Below are positions 49,081 through 58,285 of a stretch of 64,000 bases of DNA, in pieces. The notes under the pieces were generated by a model. That model was given only the letters and a program-made list of their open reading frames with translations, ran no database searches and was not told the origin of the DNA. The DNA is from Strigops habroptila (lineage: Eukaryota; Chordata; Aves; Psittaciformes; Psittacidae), in assembly GCF_004027225.2 (NCBI RefSeq), contig NC_044288.2:21090744-21154743 (forward strand). Reading direction: 5' to 3'. Both the position numbers and the translations under genes were made by a program. Positions within the stretch are counted from its first letter, which is position 1, and every line of letters begins with the position of its first letter.

Positions 49081-49278
49081 GATGGCTCTCTGCTGGCGTC
49101 GCCCTTCCTCAAAGGCTTCCTGGCGGGCTACCTGGTAGCCAAGCTCCGCTTCTCGGCCGTGCTGGGCTTCGTGGTCGGAACGTGCACGGGGATTTACGCC
49201 GCTCAGAACTATGCCGTGCCCAACGTGGATAAGACAATCCGGGAATACGTCAGTTCCTTGAAAAAGGGCCGGGACTAG
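48757..49278 (+). CDS. SLC35A4: SLC35A4 upstream-ORF microprotein (103 residues)
   Basis: This is a small inner-mitochondrial-membrane protein, translated in mammals from the upstream open frame of the SLC35A4 mRNA. Exons are 48757-48771 (MADDK), 48870-48968 and 49081-49278, all with GT/AG borders and phase 0 joins. They total 103 residues, the same length as the human microprotein. The N-terminal half is a charged helix (LKDLAFLKDQLESLQRR). The middle is a glycine-rich membrane segment (LKGFLAGYLVAK ... VLGFVVGTCTGIYAAQ), followed by AVPNVDKTIREY and a basic end. It precedes the SLC35A4 frame by 580 nt, and I see no need for an intron between them, so exon 3 is dicistronic. The match to the human protein as I know it is very close along its whole length. 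The ATG overlaps a YY1-type AAGATGGCGG. Confidence 0.93.
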
Positions 49279-49858
49279 CGAGGAGCCCCTCGGCGGCAGT
49301 GACTGTAGAACAGTGTTCCTTAGTTAGCAGGCACACGGGATTCCTAGGGCTGTCAGAGGCACGGCACGGCCACCGTTCTTTTCCACTGGAAAAGAGCTTT
49401 ACACCTCATCATTGCGAGACATCAGCAGGTCTGGTTAAGGGGTATTTATTACTGTGGCAGCAGTGATCACTCCACTAACCCACCGTAGCTTGGAAGCACC
49501 AGCAGCCCACGGTTTTCCAGCTGCCTTTAACCCTCACCTCTCTCCCCATGCCCCTGCGGACTGAAGGGCTGCCTGTGACATACCGTCACACTCACCACAC
49601 ATCCCTCCTCCCGTTGAGCGCATGCTTTGCCTTAGGAACATGCTTGGTGTGGCTTCCAGGGGAAGCGTGTAGTTCTCTTCCTTATGAAAACCAAAATCGT
49701 TCTCCTCTGCTGCATCAGAAGTGTAGCAGGTAACATTTTGTCTTAATCAGGCTCATTAAATTCATGGTATTTGGTCTCTCCTTGAATGTTTTAGGCTGCG
49801 AGTCTATCTGGCCTCTCTGCACTAAGACCAGCTCGCCCCTGCTGGCTACTGCCTGAAA

Positions 49859-50806
49859 ATGGTGATGTTTGGGAATGCTGCTGCCTCTGCCAACTGGGTG
49901 CTCCGGAGGGGGCTGTGGGGACTCATGCTGCTCTTGTCCGTAGCTATATACGGCTCTCACGCCCCGCTCCTGACCCAGTGCAAGGTGGACGGGATGATCC
50001 CCTTCAGCTCCACGTCCGTGGTGGTTCTTGTCGAGCTGACAAAGCTGCTGGTGTCCCTCCTGTTCCTGCTCACCTGGGACCGGGAGCTGCTGGGAGCCGC
50101 TGTGTCGTGGCGCCACGTCGCCCCGTTCGCCCTCTCTGCCCTGCTCTATGCTGCCAACAACAACCTGGTGGTTCACATGCAGCTCTTCATGGATCCCAGC
50201 ACCTACCAGGTCCTGAGTAACTTGAAGATCGTCAGCACCGCGCTCCTCTACAGCCTCTTCCTGCGCCAAAGACTCCGTGTGCGCCAGTGGCTGGCGCTGC
50301 TGCTGCTGCTGGCTGCTGGGCTGAGCTACAGCTGGGGGGGCCTGCAGGACCCTGGCAGCCCCTCCGAGATGAAGCTGCACATCACCGTGGTGGGCTTGGT
50401 GCTGATCTCGGTGTACTGCTTCATATCAGGCTTGTCTGCTGTCTACACAGAAGCCATCCTGAAGAGCCAGGCGCTGCCTCTCAGCCTGCAGAACCTCTTC
50501 CTTTACTTCTTTGGGGTCCTGCTCAACTTGATCGGCTACTTCTGGAGCAGCACAGAGGGTGCTTTCTTGGAGGGCTTCTCCTCCTGGGTGCTGGTGATTG
50601 TGGTCAGCCAGGCCCTGAATGGCTTGATCATGTCTGTGGTGATGAAGCACAGCAGTAACATCACCAGGCTCTTCATCATCTCCTGCTCTATCCTGGTCAA
50701 TGCCCTCCTGTCCGTCGCCCTCTTCAATCTGCAGCTCACCCTCCTCTTCTTCGTTGCTGTCTCATGCATCGGCCTCGCTGTTCACTTGTACTATGGGCTC
50801 ACGTAG
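49859..50806 (+). CDS. SLC35A4: Solute carrier family 35 member A4, Golgi nucleotide-sugar-type transporter
   Basis: This is a 315-residue SLC35A-family membrane protein of the Golgi, encoded in one exon. Mammalian SLC35A4 has been reported to move CDP-ribitol; the ligand here is inferred. About ten hydrophobic segments are visible. Family signatures are SHAPLLTQCKVDG near the N terminus, ALLYAANNNLV, MDPSTYQVLSNLKI (the conserved substrate-path region), ISGLSAVYTE, LQNLFLYFFGVLLN, SQALNGLIMSVVMKH and NITRLF. The start ATG has A at -3; a second in-frame ATG two codons on could also serve. It lies 580 nt after the microprotein stop on the same presumed mRNA. The human gene is known to keep translating during the integrated stress response, and the same uORF layout here suggests shared control. 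It is convergent with the kinesin-like gene. Confidence 0.96.
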   Translation: MVMFGNAAASANWVLRRGLWGLMLLLSVAIYGSHAPLLTQCKVDGMIPFSSTSVVVLVELTKLLVSLLFLLTWDRELLGAAVSWRHVAPFALSALLYAANNNLVVHMQLFMDPSTYQVLSNLKIVSTALLYSLFLRQRLRVRQWLALLLLLAAGLSYSWGGLQDPGSPSEMKLHITVVGLVLISVYCFISGLSAVYTEAILKSQALPLSLQNLFLYFFGVLLNLIGYFWSSTEGAFLEGFSSWVLVIVVSQALNGLIMSVVMKHSSNITRLFIISCSILVNALLSVALFNLQLTLLFFVAVSCIGLAVHLYYGLT

Positions 50807-51544
50807 CTGCTGCCTTCCTGCCCTGCATGTGCCAGGGCAGCCTTTGCTTGTTCCTCAGGGGTGTTTGGTGCTGGTGTGCAAAGCACAGCACCAGCAGTGC
50901 TGCCCATCAGCCTCCCGGCCCTGGTGCTCATGGGGAGTCGTTCCTGGTGGGTGCATGCACCGCTGGTGAGGAGTGCTGAGGAGGGGAGTGCCCGTCCCTG
51001 TTCCCAAGGGGAAAGCTGGGCCCTGCTCCAGCTCTGTGCCACAGGATTCCTGTGCAATCCGGCATGTCCAGCCTCAAGGGTCCTGAGCCTCTTGTTCGTG
51101 TGGTAACTTGTATTTTCAAGCTGCTTCCCCAGCGTGCCCATCTCTTGTGCCTGTGCTCCTGCACTGGGTAACTGCTGTGGGCTGCCAGGCCAGCACTGGG
51201 CTGATGCCATTTCGGCTCCTGTGGCTGGTGCTAGTGCCAACCATCAGCACGAGGCCGGGTGCTGCTCCCTGCAGAGCCTCGCACAGTGCCTGGGGCATCT
51301 CTCCCACCGCGGGGGTTTTCCAACCCCCTTGCCCCAGCCCCTGCCTGAAGGGCTGCTGCCCTTAGGCCCCCTTTCTCTTCCTCAGGCGTGGTGTCACTGC
51401 TCTGCGTGGAGCTGATGGGGAATGGGGGGATGTGGGAACTCTGTCACTTCCTCCCCAAAAGGGAGACAGCACCCAAATTTGTACTGATGCTGTAGCTAGT
51501 GATCTCCTGGCGTGCAGAAGTCACTGCTGGCTCCGGCTGCGGTT

Positions 51545-51550
51545 ATTAAA
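51545..51550 (+). terminator. Candidate SLC35A4 polyadenylation signal (ATTAAA)
   Basis: ATTAAA lies about 740 bp after the SLC35A4 stop, just before the convergent gene's own poly(A) signal. It is the common variant signal. Cleavage would fall near 51.57 kb. Confidence 0.5.
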
Positions 51551-51647
51551 GTTGTGGTACAACAGCACGTGCGTGCCTGTCCTCCCTGCAGGAAGCAGCT
51601 TTGTTTGGGGGCCAGGGATATGACATTCCTCAGTGAGAGGCAGATGC

Positions 51648-51653
51648 TTTATT
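51648..51653 (-). terminator. Candidate polyadenylation signal of the kinesin-like gene (AATAAA)
   Basis: TTTATT on the plus strand reads AATAAA on the minus strand, 386 bp after the gene's stop codon. It abuts the end of a minus-oriented CR1 fragment and is about 100 bp from the convergent SLC35A4 signal. Confidence 0.5.
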
Positions 51654-51712
51654 CATGGAATCCCAGACTGGTTTGGCTTGGAAGGGACCTTAAAGCTCAA
51701 CCAGTTCCAACC
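51652..51712 (-). mobile_element. Short CR1 LINE 3' end
   Basis: About 60 bp antisense terminus (tcatggaatcccagactggt ... aaccagttccaaccca), lying between the two convergent poly(A) signals and the kinesin-like stop. Confidence 0.75.
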
Positions 51713-52038
51713 CATCAGCATCCCGCCGTGCTCACTGCTGCAGCCCATGCTCCTGCAGCCCATGCCCAGCAGCAGAGCAGGGTTTTCTCTGGGGAGCAGA
51801 GGGGTGAAGCGCTTTCCCCACAGCCCTTCTGCCAGCAACCACCGGCCCTGGGGCCGGTTTTCCACAGGGAGCAGCTTGGAGCAGCCAGAACGGGCAGGCT
51901 GGGAGGCCTTGCCCTGTGTAACTGCTGGGCTGGCCAGTCCCCTGGTCTGAGGGCTGGTGGCTCACTCCATGGAGGGGGATGAGGTGTCAGGGTCTGCAGG
52001 GACCCATCCTGCTGTCCCCAGCGCCCTGGGGTGCTGGC

Positions 52039-55000
52039 TCAGGGTGTCTGTGTGCTGGCATCGGCCGATCCCGTGCCTCTGGCATCCGGCAGCTCCTGCA
52101 GCAGCACCCGGTGCCAGCGGTCCATGGCCTCCCTCTGCTCCTGTGCCAAGTGCTGCTGGTCCCGGAGCAGCTGCGGGATGCAGGGGGCTGCCTGGCACAG
52201 CTCCGCCAGGCTGGAGCAGCATTCCCAGCGCTCCCTGCCCACCTGCAGCAGGCGCTGCCTGCGGCGCTGCAGCTCCCACCGGTGGCTCTGCAGCAAAGCC
52301 TCTGCGTCCCGCTTGGCCATGTCCCGCTCCCGCCGCGCTGCCTCCAGGCTCAGGCCCAGCGTGGTCACCTCCTGCCGCCAGCGAGCTGTGTCCCACTGCA
52401 GGGACAGGGGGGGCACAGGGTGACTCGGGGTGTCTGCTCCCTGCGGCTGCCATGCCCTGAGAGACAGCATAGAGCCCACAGCGATGGGTTCCCTGCTCAA
52501 GTGAGGCCAGAGGAGGCCCCGGAGCTGCTGCGAGGGCTGGAGCAGCTCTGCTCTGGAGCCAGGCTGAGAGAGCTGGGCTGGGGCAGCCTGGAGAAGAGAA
52601 GGCTCCTGAAGGGGACACCTTAGAGCAGCTCCAGTGCCTAAAGGGGCTCCAGGAAACCTGGAGAGGGGCTTTGGACAAGGGCCTGTAGGGACAGGACGAG
52701 GGGAATGGCTTTAACCTGACAGAGGGAAGATTGAGATGAGCTCTTAGGCAGAAGCTCTTCCCTGTGAGGGTGCTGAGGCACTGGCACAGGGTGCCCAGAG
52801 AAGCTGTGGCTGCCCCATCCCTGGCAGTGTTCAAGGCCAGGTTGGACACAGGGGCTTGGAGCAACCTGCTCTAGTGGAAGGTGTCCCTGCCCGTGGCAGG
52901 GGGTTGGACCTGGATGAGCTTTAAGGTCCCTTCCAACACAAACCAGTGCCCACCTCCTTGCTCTCCTCCTGGCCTGGCAGAGCAGAGCAGGCTCAGACAG
53001 CACCCAGAACACCCAGTGTTGCTGGAGCAGAGGGCCGCAGGCCCTGGGCACTCAGGGACCCAGCACTCACTGTGTCACCCCTGGGCAGTGGCCATGGCTG
53101 CGGTGCTTCGCTGGGTGCAGGCTCCTCCAGCAGACCCTGCCCCGTGCTCAGCGGGGCTTGGCTGTGCCCTCCCTGGCTGCTGTCACTGGCACCCTGTGCT
53201 GGGGGGGGAGAGAGAAGGAGAATGAGCATGACGTGGTGTGGCTGAAGGAAGACTGAGGCCTCTTCCAGCCTTTTCCCACCACGTGAAGCGATGCTTCGTG
53301 CCCACAGATCAGCCACCCAGGCATTGGGTGCCTGCATGTCCCCACGCTCCAGACCTGCTGCCTCCAGGCTCGTACTAGTCAGGGACACTTGGGTGCCAGG
53401 GTGCTGGTCTGGCGCTGTATTCCCTGGGGAGACCTGGTCCTGTGGGAGCAGGAAGTGTTATGGGAGCGCAGCCAGGATGCAGGGCTCCTCCTGCACCTGG
53501 GTTGTCCCTGGATGAGGGGGCCATGGCCGGTCTAGTGCCCACCTTGGTAATGGTTTGATGCACCTCACTTGTCCTGAGCATCTCGGCCTGCTTCTTCTCC
53601 CACCTTTGGCTCTTCAGCACCTGGAAAAGTGGGTCCTTGCTGGGGTGCTGGAGACCTCCAGGGCCACATCCCACCCCACTGTCCCGCTCCCAGCAGGGAG
53701 CCCTCAGCTCCTGCCCTCGGTGCTGGACAAGAGTCTTGGCACCAGGATGGAGCTCAGCCCTCATCCCGGTCCCATGTGGTGGGCAGGGGGGGTCCCTCAC
53801 CCGCAGCTCCCGCAGTGCTTTCCGCAGCTGGGCCAGGGCCACCTCCTGCTCGGGGCCTGCAGCTCCAGCCAGCAGCTCCATCCGCAGCCCTCGGATCTCC
53901 TTCCGACGCGCCGCCACCTCTTGCACAGGGTCCCAGAACGTGGCTGAGATCCTCCTGGCCAGCCCCTTCACCCGCTGGGCCAGCCCCAGTGCCGCCAGGA
54001 CCTCTGCTCTGGGGGTGTCTGGGACAGCAGCAAGCCCTGAGCAGGGACCACCGGGGTTCACCAGCACCAGGACCTCCCCCTGCCCAGCACAGCGTCATGA
54101 TGGGGGTAAGTAGAGCCACTTTCCAGCCTCTGACCACTGTGGTCTGGGACCAAGTGCCAGGAGTGGGGGGAAACCTTAGGGAAGGGGCACCCCAAAGCAG
54201 CATCCCAATCCAGGGGGTACCTGGCAGCGTCACACACAGCAGCAGGAATGTCAGGTTGTTCCCCTCCAGCAGCCGCTCCACGACCCAGGGCAGGCAGGCA
54301 GCATCAGGCAGGGGGTGGCCAGTGCCCGGTGCCCTGCATGTGGGACAAGGGACACCGCAGGAGAGGGATGGGGTTGGGCAGGCTGAGCCCTGACCCACGG
54401 GAGCCATGCTAGGAGCAAGCCCATGTCCCCAGGGGTGGTGACACTCCCTTGGCTCCCAGCCATGGGCTCCTGCTGGGGTGTTGGGGTCTCTCCTGCTTCA
54501 AGGGGGTACCAAGTTCCCCCTGACCCGCAGCAGCACTGTGGTAGTGCCGGGGCAGGGGGCATTGCTCAGCCCAGCGCAGAGCCATGGCTCCGGTACGTAC
54601 AGCCTGGGGCAGGGCCCGGTGGCCTCAGGAGATGCCAGGATCCTGAGGGCCGAGCGCTGGAGCCTGCCTCCCTCCAGCTCCCGCTCCACAGTGAGAGTGA
54701 AGAGGCTGCCGGCTCTGGGGAGGGTGACTCTAGAGAATGGGGTGCAGCGGAGCCCAGGGTCACCCCACGGCCCGAATCCTTCCCCTCCCTATGGGATATC
54801 TGCCCAATCCCTCACCCCTGTGTGGCCGAGTGCCCGTCTGCGGGGGGCTGCTGTGCACACCCCTGGAACAGTGCCGGGATGGCTCCCAGCCCCGAGGCGT
54901 ACACACTGATGGCAGCTTGGGCATCAGGCACAGCAACTTCCCTCGCGTCCTCCACCATCCTGGAAGCAGAGGGAGAACAGAGCTAGTGAACAGGGCCATG

Positions 55001-57203
55001 TCCATCCATTTCCTGTGTGCTCCCTGAGGGATGTCCCTGGCCACCCTCTGCTGGGCACCATGCTCCCTGCCCAGCCCCATGTGCTCAGTGTTGGGGTACC
55101 AGCCCCGAGGAGCACCTGCCCGACCATGGGGCATTAGGTACCTACAGGCCCAGGGGCGCGATGTCCATCATTTGCAGGGCTCGGCCATCAGGATGAAGCA
55201 GGTCCCAGGCTCTGTCATGGCTGCAGACCTGGAACAGGGCTGTGTTAGGCAGAGGGGTGCAAAGAGAGGATTGCCAGCACCCTGCTCTCCCTGGGGACCC
55301 AGGGTGCTCATGGCCATGCACAGGTAAGGGTTGAAAAGGGACAGATCTCAGGATCCAAAGGATCTGCAGGCTCTGGTCACCCTCGAGCACAGGGCACTGG
55401 GTGCCAGCACAGGGACAATGTATGTCCCTTGGCACAGCAGGGTCTGGCCAGTGGCAGAGAGGGAACAGGACCCTCAGCCCAGCACATCCTGCTCCTGCCC
55501 TACCTGCACCAGGCTGACAGTTTGCAGGCTCTGTGCGTCACCCCCCAGGGCCTCCAGTTCTTGGAAGATGGTGTTGATCACCTGGGGACAAGCCGGTCAA
55601 TATGGGAGCTTCGCTTCTTGGCACCCGTGGCTGGGTCTCACCCCATAGCAGCAGGACTGCGGCCAGCGGGATGAGCCAGGAGCCCAGCACTATGCCGTTG
55701 CACTGTCACCTCTCCCTGTCACCTCTCCCTGTGCCCTCACCTGCCAGACGATGCTCTGGCAGAGTAGCTGGGGCCCAGGGCCATGGGGGTCCCACAGCAG
55801 CAGGGTCATGCTGTAGCCAAGGGGAACCAGAGCCAGCTGGGGTCTTGCCAACTCCAGAACCTTCTCCTGGTAGGAGAGACATTGCCAAGCAGGGGTGGCA
55901 TGGCACAGCCAGCATGGCACGGCACGGACACCATGGTGGAGATGGCCCAGCACAGAGGGCACTGCCATGGCTTGGGCAGCACAACACAGATGGGGTACAC
56001 AGGTAGCACAGCACAGGTAGGGTGGTATGGATGGCACGGTGCAGATGACAGCATGCATAGCATGGCATGAATGGCATGGCACAGTGGTGCACAGCATGGC
56101 ACAGAGAGCACAGCATGGGCAATAAAGCACAGACAGCATGGCAGCCACATCCCAGCAACCAAGAGGAAACAGGGAAGGGGTGAGGAACACCAGCAGAACC
56201 ACACATAGGACCAAGCCCTGGGTCCCCAGCACTGCCTGTGACACCTGAGGAGCTGGCAGTGGTGCCCAGTGCCCCCAGCCAACAGCTTGGGCCAGCGTGT
56301 CCCTGGCTCATCTGGCTGGGACAGGGGTGCAGAAGGACATGGGGCCCACAGTACCTGTCCTGCATCCAAGCTGAAGACGCCATCAACAGTCAAGCAGCTG
56401 TCCTGGCATGAGAGAGGGTGATAATGTTCAGCTTTGCCCTATCCCAGTATGACCAGTGCAGGGTAAAGGGGGGACTGGCGCACTGGGATGGAGATGGCAG
56501 GGAGGGCTTAGCACAGGCAGGAGTAGGGGGAGACATCCTCTGCTATCTGGTAGCCCCCAGCATCCCCCCAAAGGAGAGGGGTCCACAGGGGTGTAGGGCA
56601 GGATCAGCCCAAGACCTCAGCACCCATCAGGGTCCCAAGTGGGACAGACCGCCCCTGCTCCCATCTGGTCCCCCAGGGCCCCTCGTCCCCTTGATGCCCA
56701 TGTCCCACCACTCTCACCTGCACCTCTTTCCCAGCGAAGAGGAGCTTCAGGGGGTCTTCAGTGCTGGCTGCACAGCTTTCCCCTGCCCCTGAGAACACTG
56801 AGCATGGATGGTGTGGGAGGACATCACCCCCTTGCCCCAGCTCTGCTCCCCCAGCGCTGCCTGGAGCCGGGTCCCAGGGTTCCATGTGGTTCCCAAGCCT
56901 TCCCACCATGACCACAGTGCTCAGGGCCACCAGGACAGGCAGAACAGCCCTTCCCCATCACCACTGCCCAGGCCAGGCCCACCAGCACCGGTTCCCTGGC
57001 ATGGGGGTCATGCTGAAGGCTCTGGGACGCTGAGCAGGGCTCTACCTGCTGCCTTGTGGAGTCCCACAGCCGCTCGCACACGCACATCCTGCTGGGACAC
57101 AGGGCAGAGGGGGAATGAGCCAGGTCCTGCCCCACACACCCGGGTGAGCCCCCAAACCTCCCCGCGATGTCCCCACGATGGCACTCACCTCCCCAGCGGC
57201 CAT
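52039..57203 (-). CDS. Kinesin-like pseudo-motor protein, unrecognised gene (15 exons)
   Basis: I do not recognise this gene by name. Proposed exons: 57203-57189, 57088-57046, 56788-56718, 56402-56355, 55866-55741, 55581-55504, 55228-55146, 54959-54816, 54729-54601, 54333-54221, 54018-53801, 53620-53543, 53439-53355, 53198-53071, 52395-52039. All have GT/AG borders and matching phases, totalling 571 residues. The order mimics a kinesin motor: strand 1 EDVRVRAAVGL (5-15), VDGVFSLDAGQ (49-59), GYSMTLLLW (76-84), VSLVQVCSHDRAWDLL (123-138), LGLMVEDA, SLFTLTVE (211-218), LLEGNNLTFLLLCVTLP (267-283) and EVLAALGLAQRVKGLARR (289-306). The nucleotide-binding motifs are replaced: the P-loop by DPHGPGPQ (85-92), SSRSH by PRAGS (207-211), DLAGSE by ILASPE (233-238). 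Charged helices follow, with a long coiled coil near the C terminus (WRQEVTTLGLSLEAARRERD onward). It probably cannot hydrolyse ATP. Exon 13/14 borders are the least certain. A decaying pseudogene is possible, but fifteen intact exons argue against it. Confidence 0.72.
52500..52947 (+). mobile_element. CR1 LINE 3' fragment in the last intron of the kinesin-like gene
   Basis: About 450 bp, antisense to the host gene, from agtgaggccagaggaggccc to ccttccaacacaaaccagtg. Confidence 0.85.
55895..56150. repeat. Degenerate ~10-bp minisatellite (ATGGCACAGC-like)
   Basis: Within the intron between exons 4 and 5 of the kinesin-like gene, units resembling atggcacagc or gcatggcaca recur many times with substitutions over about 250 bp. 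It creates spurious open frames on both strands. Confidence 0.7.
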
Positions 57204-57504
57204 GGCCAGCTCCGCAGTGGCTGGACAGGGCAGGGGATGGGGTTACATGGGGGGGATCCTGTTCCCCTGCATTATTAATGGGTGTTGGGTGCAGGCTGGA
57301 GACTGAGCAGGAGCCAGCAGGACCACGGGAGGCAAGTGAGCGCCTGCACCCACTCACTCCTGGCTCCAAGAGGGGCATCTTTGCAAGGCAACGATGGGAG
57401 ATGAGGGACCTTGGATGAGCATGAAGCTTTTCTAGGCACAAGAAGCAACCAGCAGCCTCTGCGGGATTATTTTGGGGACCATCCTGCTCCATAGGCTGGA
57501 CTGG

Positions 57505-58183
57505 TGTCCTGGTTTTGGCTGGGATAGAGTTAATTATTGTCCTAGTAGCTGGTGCAGAGCTGTGTTTTGGCTTCAGGCTGAGAACAATGCTGATAACACA
57601 CCGATGGTTTAGTTGTTGCTAAGGAGCACTTACCCTGATCAAGGGCTGTTCGGTCTCTCGTGCTCTGCCAGGGAGGAGGGGCACAGGAAGCCAGGAGGAA
57701 GCAGAGACAGGACACCTGAGCCAAAGTGGCCAAAGGGGTATTCCATCCCCCAGCACGGCATGCCCACTGGGATAACATTGTAATATAAATGGGGGGGGGA
57801 GGGAATATATATTTTTATTCATATATTTATATAAAATATAAACCGGGGGAGCTGCCCAGAAGGGACCAGTGGGGGCGGGTTGTTCCTTCCTCTCTATTTC
57901 CTATTAGTAGTAGTAGTATCATCATTAGTAGTATCATTATTATCATTGTAGCTTATAATTAATATCATTAAGGGTACTAGCTACTGCTAGTATATTGTTG
58001 TTACTGTCATTACTGTTGTTATTAATATTTTATTATTCTATTTTACTTTTATTTCAATTATCAAACTGTTCTTATCTCAACCCACAGGTTTTTTCCCTGT
58101 TTTCCAATTCTCCCTCCCATCCCGCAAGCAGGGCATGAGTGGCTGTGTGCCATTTAGTTGCTGGCTGGGCTTAAACCACAACA
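57505..58183 (+). mobile_element. Solo ERV long terminal repeat (about 680 bp)
   Basis: It starts TGTCCTGGTTTTGGCTGGGA and ends AAACCACAACA, the TG...CA ends of an avian endogenous-retrovirus LTR. No internal viral genes flank it. The interior includes a purine run near 57.79 kb and an AT-rich TAG/TAT/ATT repeat zone (57.8-58.08 kb). I see no exact target duplication (actgg left, accag right). It separates the CD14 stop from the kinesin-like gene's start and lies antisense to both. Confidence 0.8.
58029..58053 (-). terminator. Candidate CD14 polyadenylation signals inside an antisense LTR
   Basis: Two AATAAA hexamers read on the minus strand (58034-58029 and 58053-58048) lie about 235-255 bp after the CD14 stop. 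Both fall within the ERV LTR in antisense, so the CD14 mRNA may end in retroviral sequence. Confidence 0.4.
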
Positions 58184-58285
58184 ACCAGGGACACTGAAAG
58201 CCCCTCACCAGCACTTGGGGGTCCTGTGCATCTTCCCACAGAGCTCCCAGCCTTGCAGCCCCCTGGGGATGGTCACGGGTCCCCT

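Noticed and set aside
49782-49793. Possible acceptor before the SLC35A4 start
   Set aside because: No partner donor of good quality follows the microprotein stop, so a single dicistronic exon is simpler; kept only as an alternative.
56604-56930. Hydrophobic stretch VLVALSTVVMVG that looked like an N-terminal membrane anchor of the kinesin-like protein
   Set aside because: It lies in the intron before exon 3. Joining exon 2 to the AG at 56789 gives matching phase, whereas including this stretch breaks the frame.
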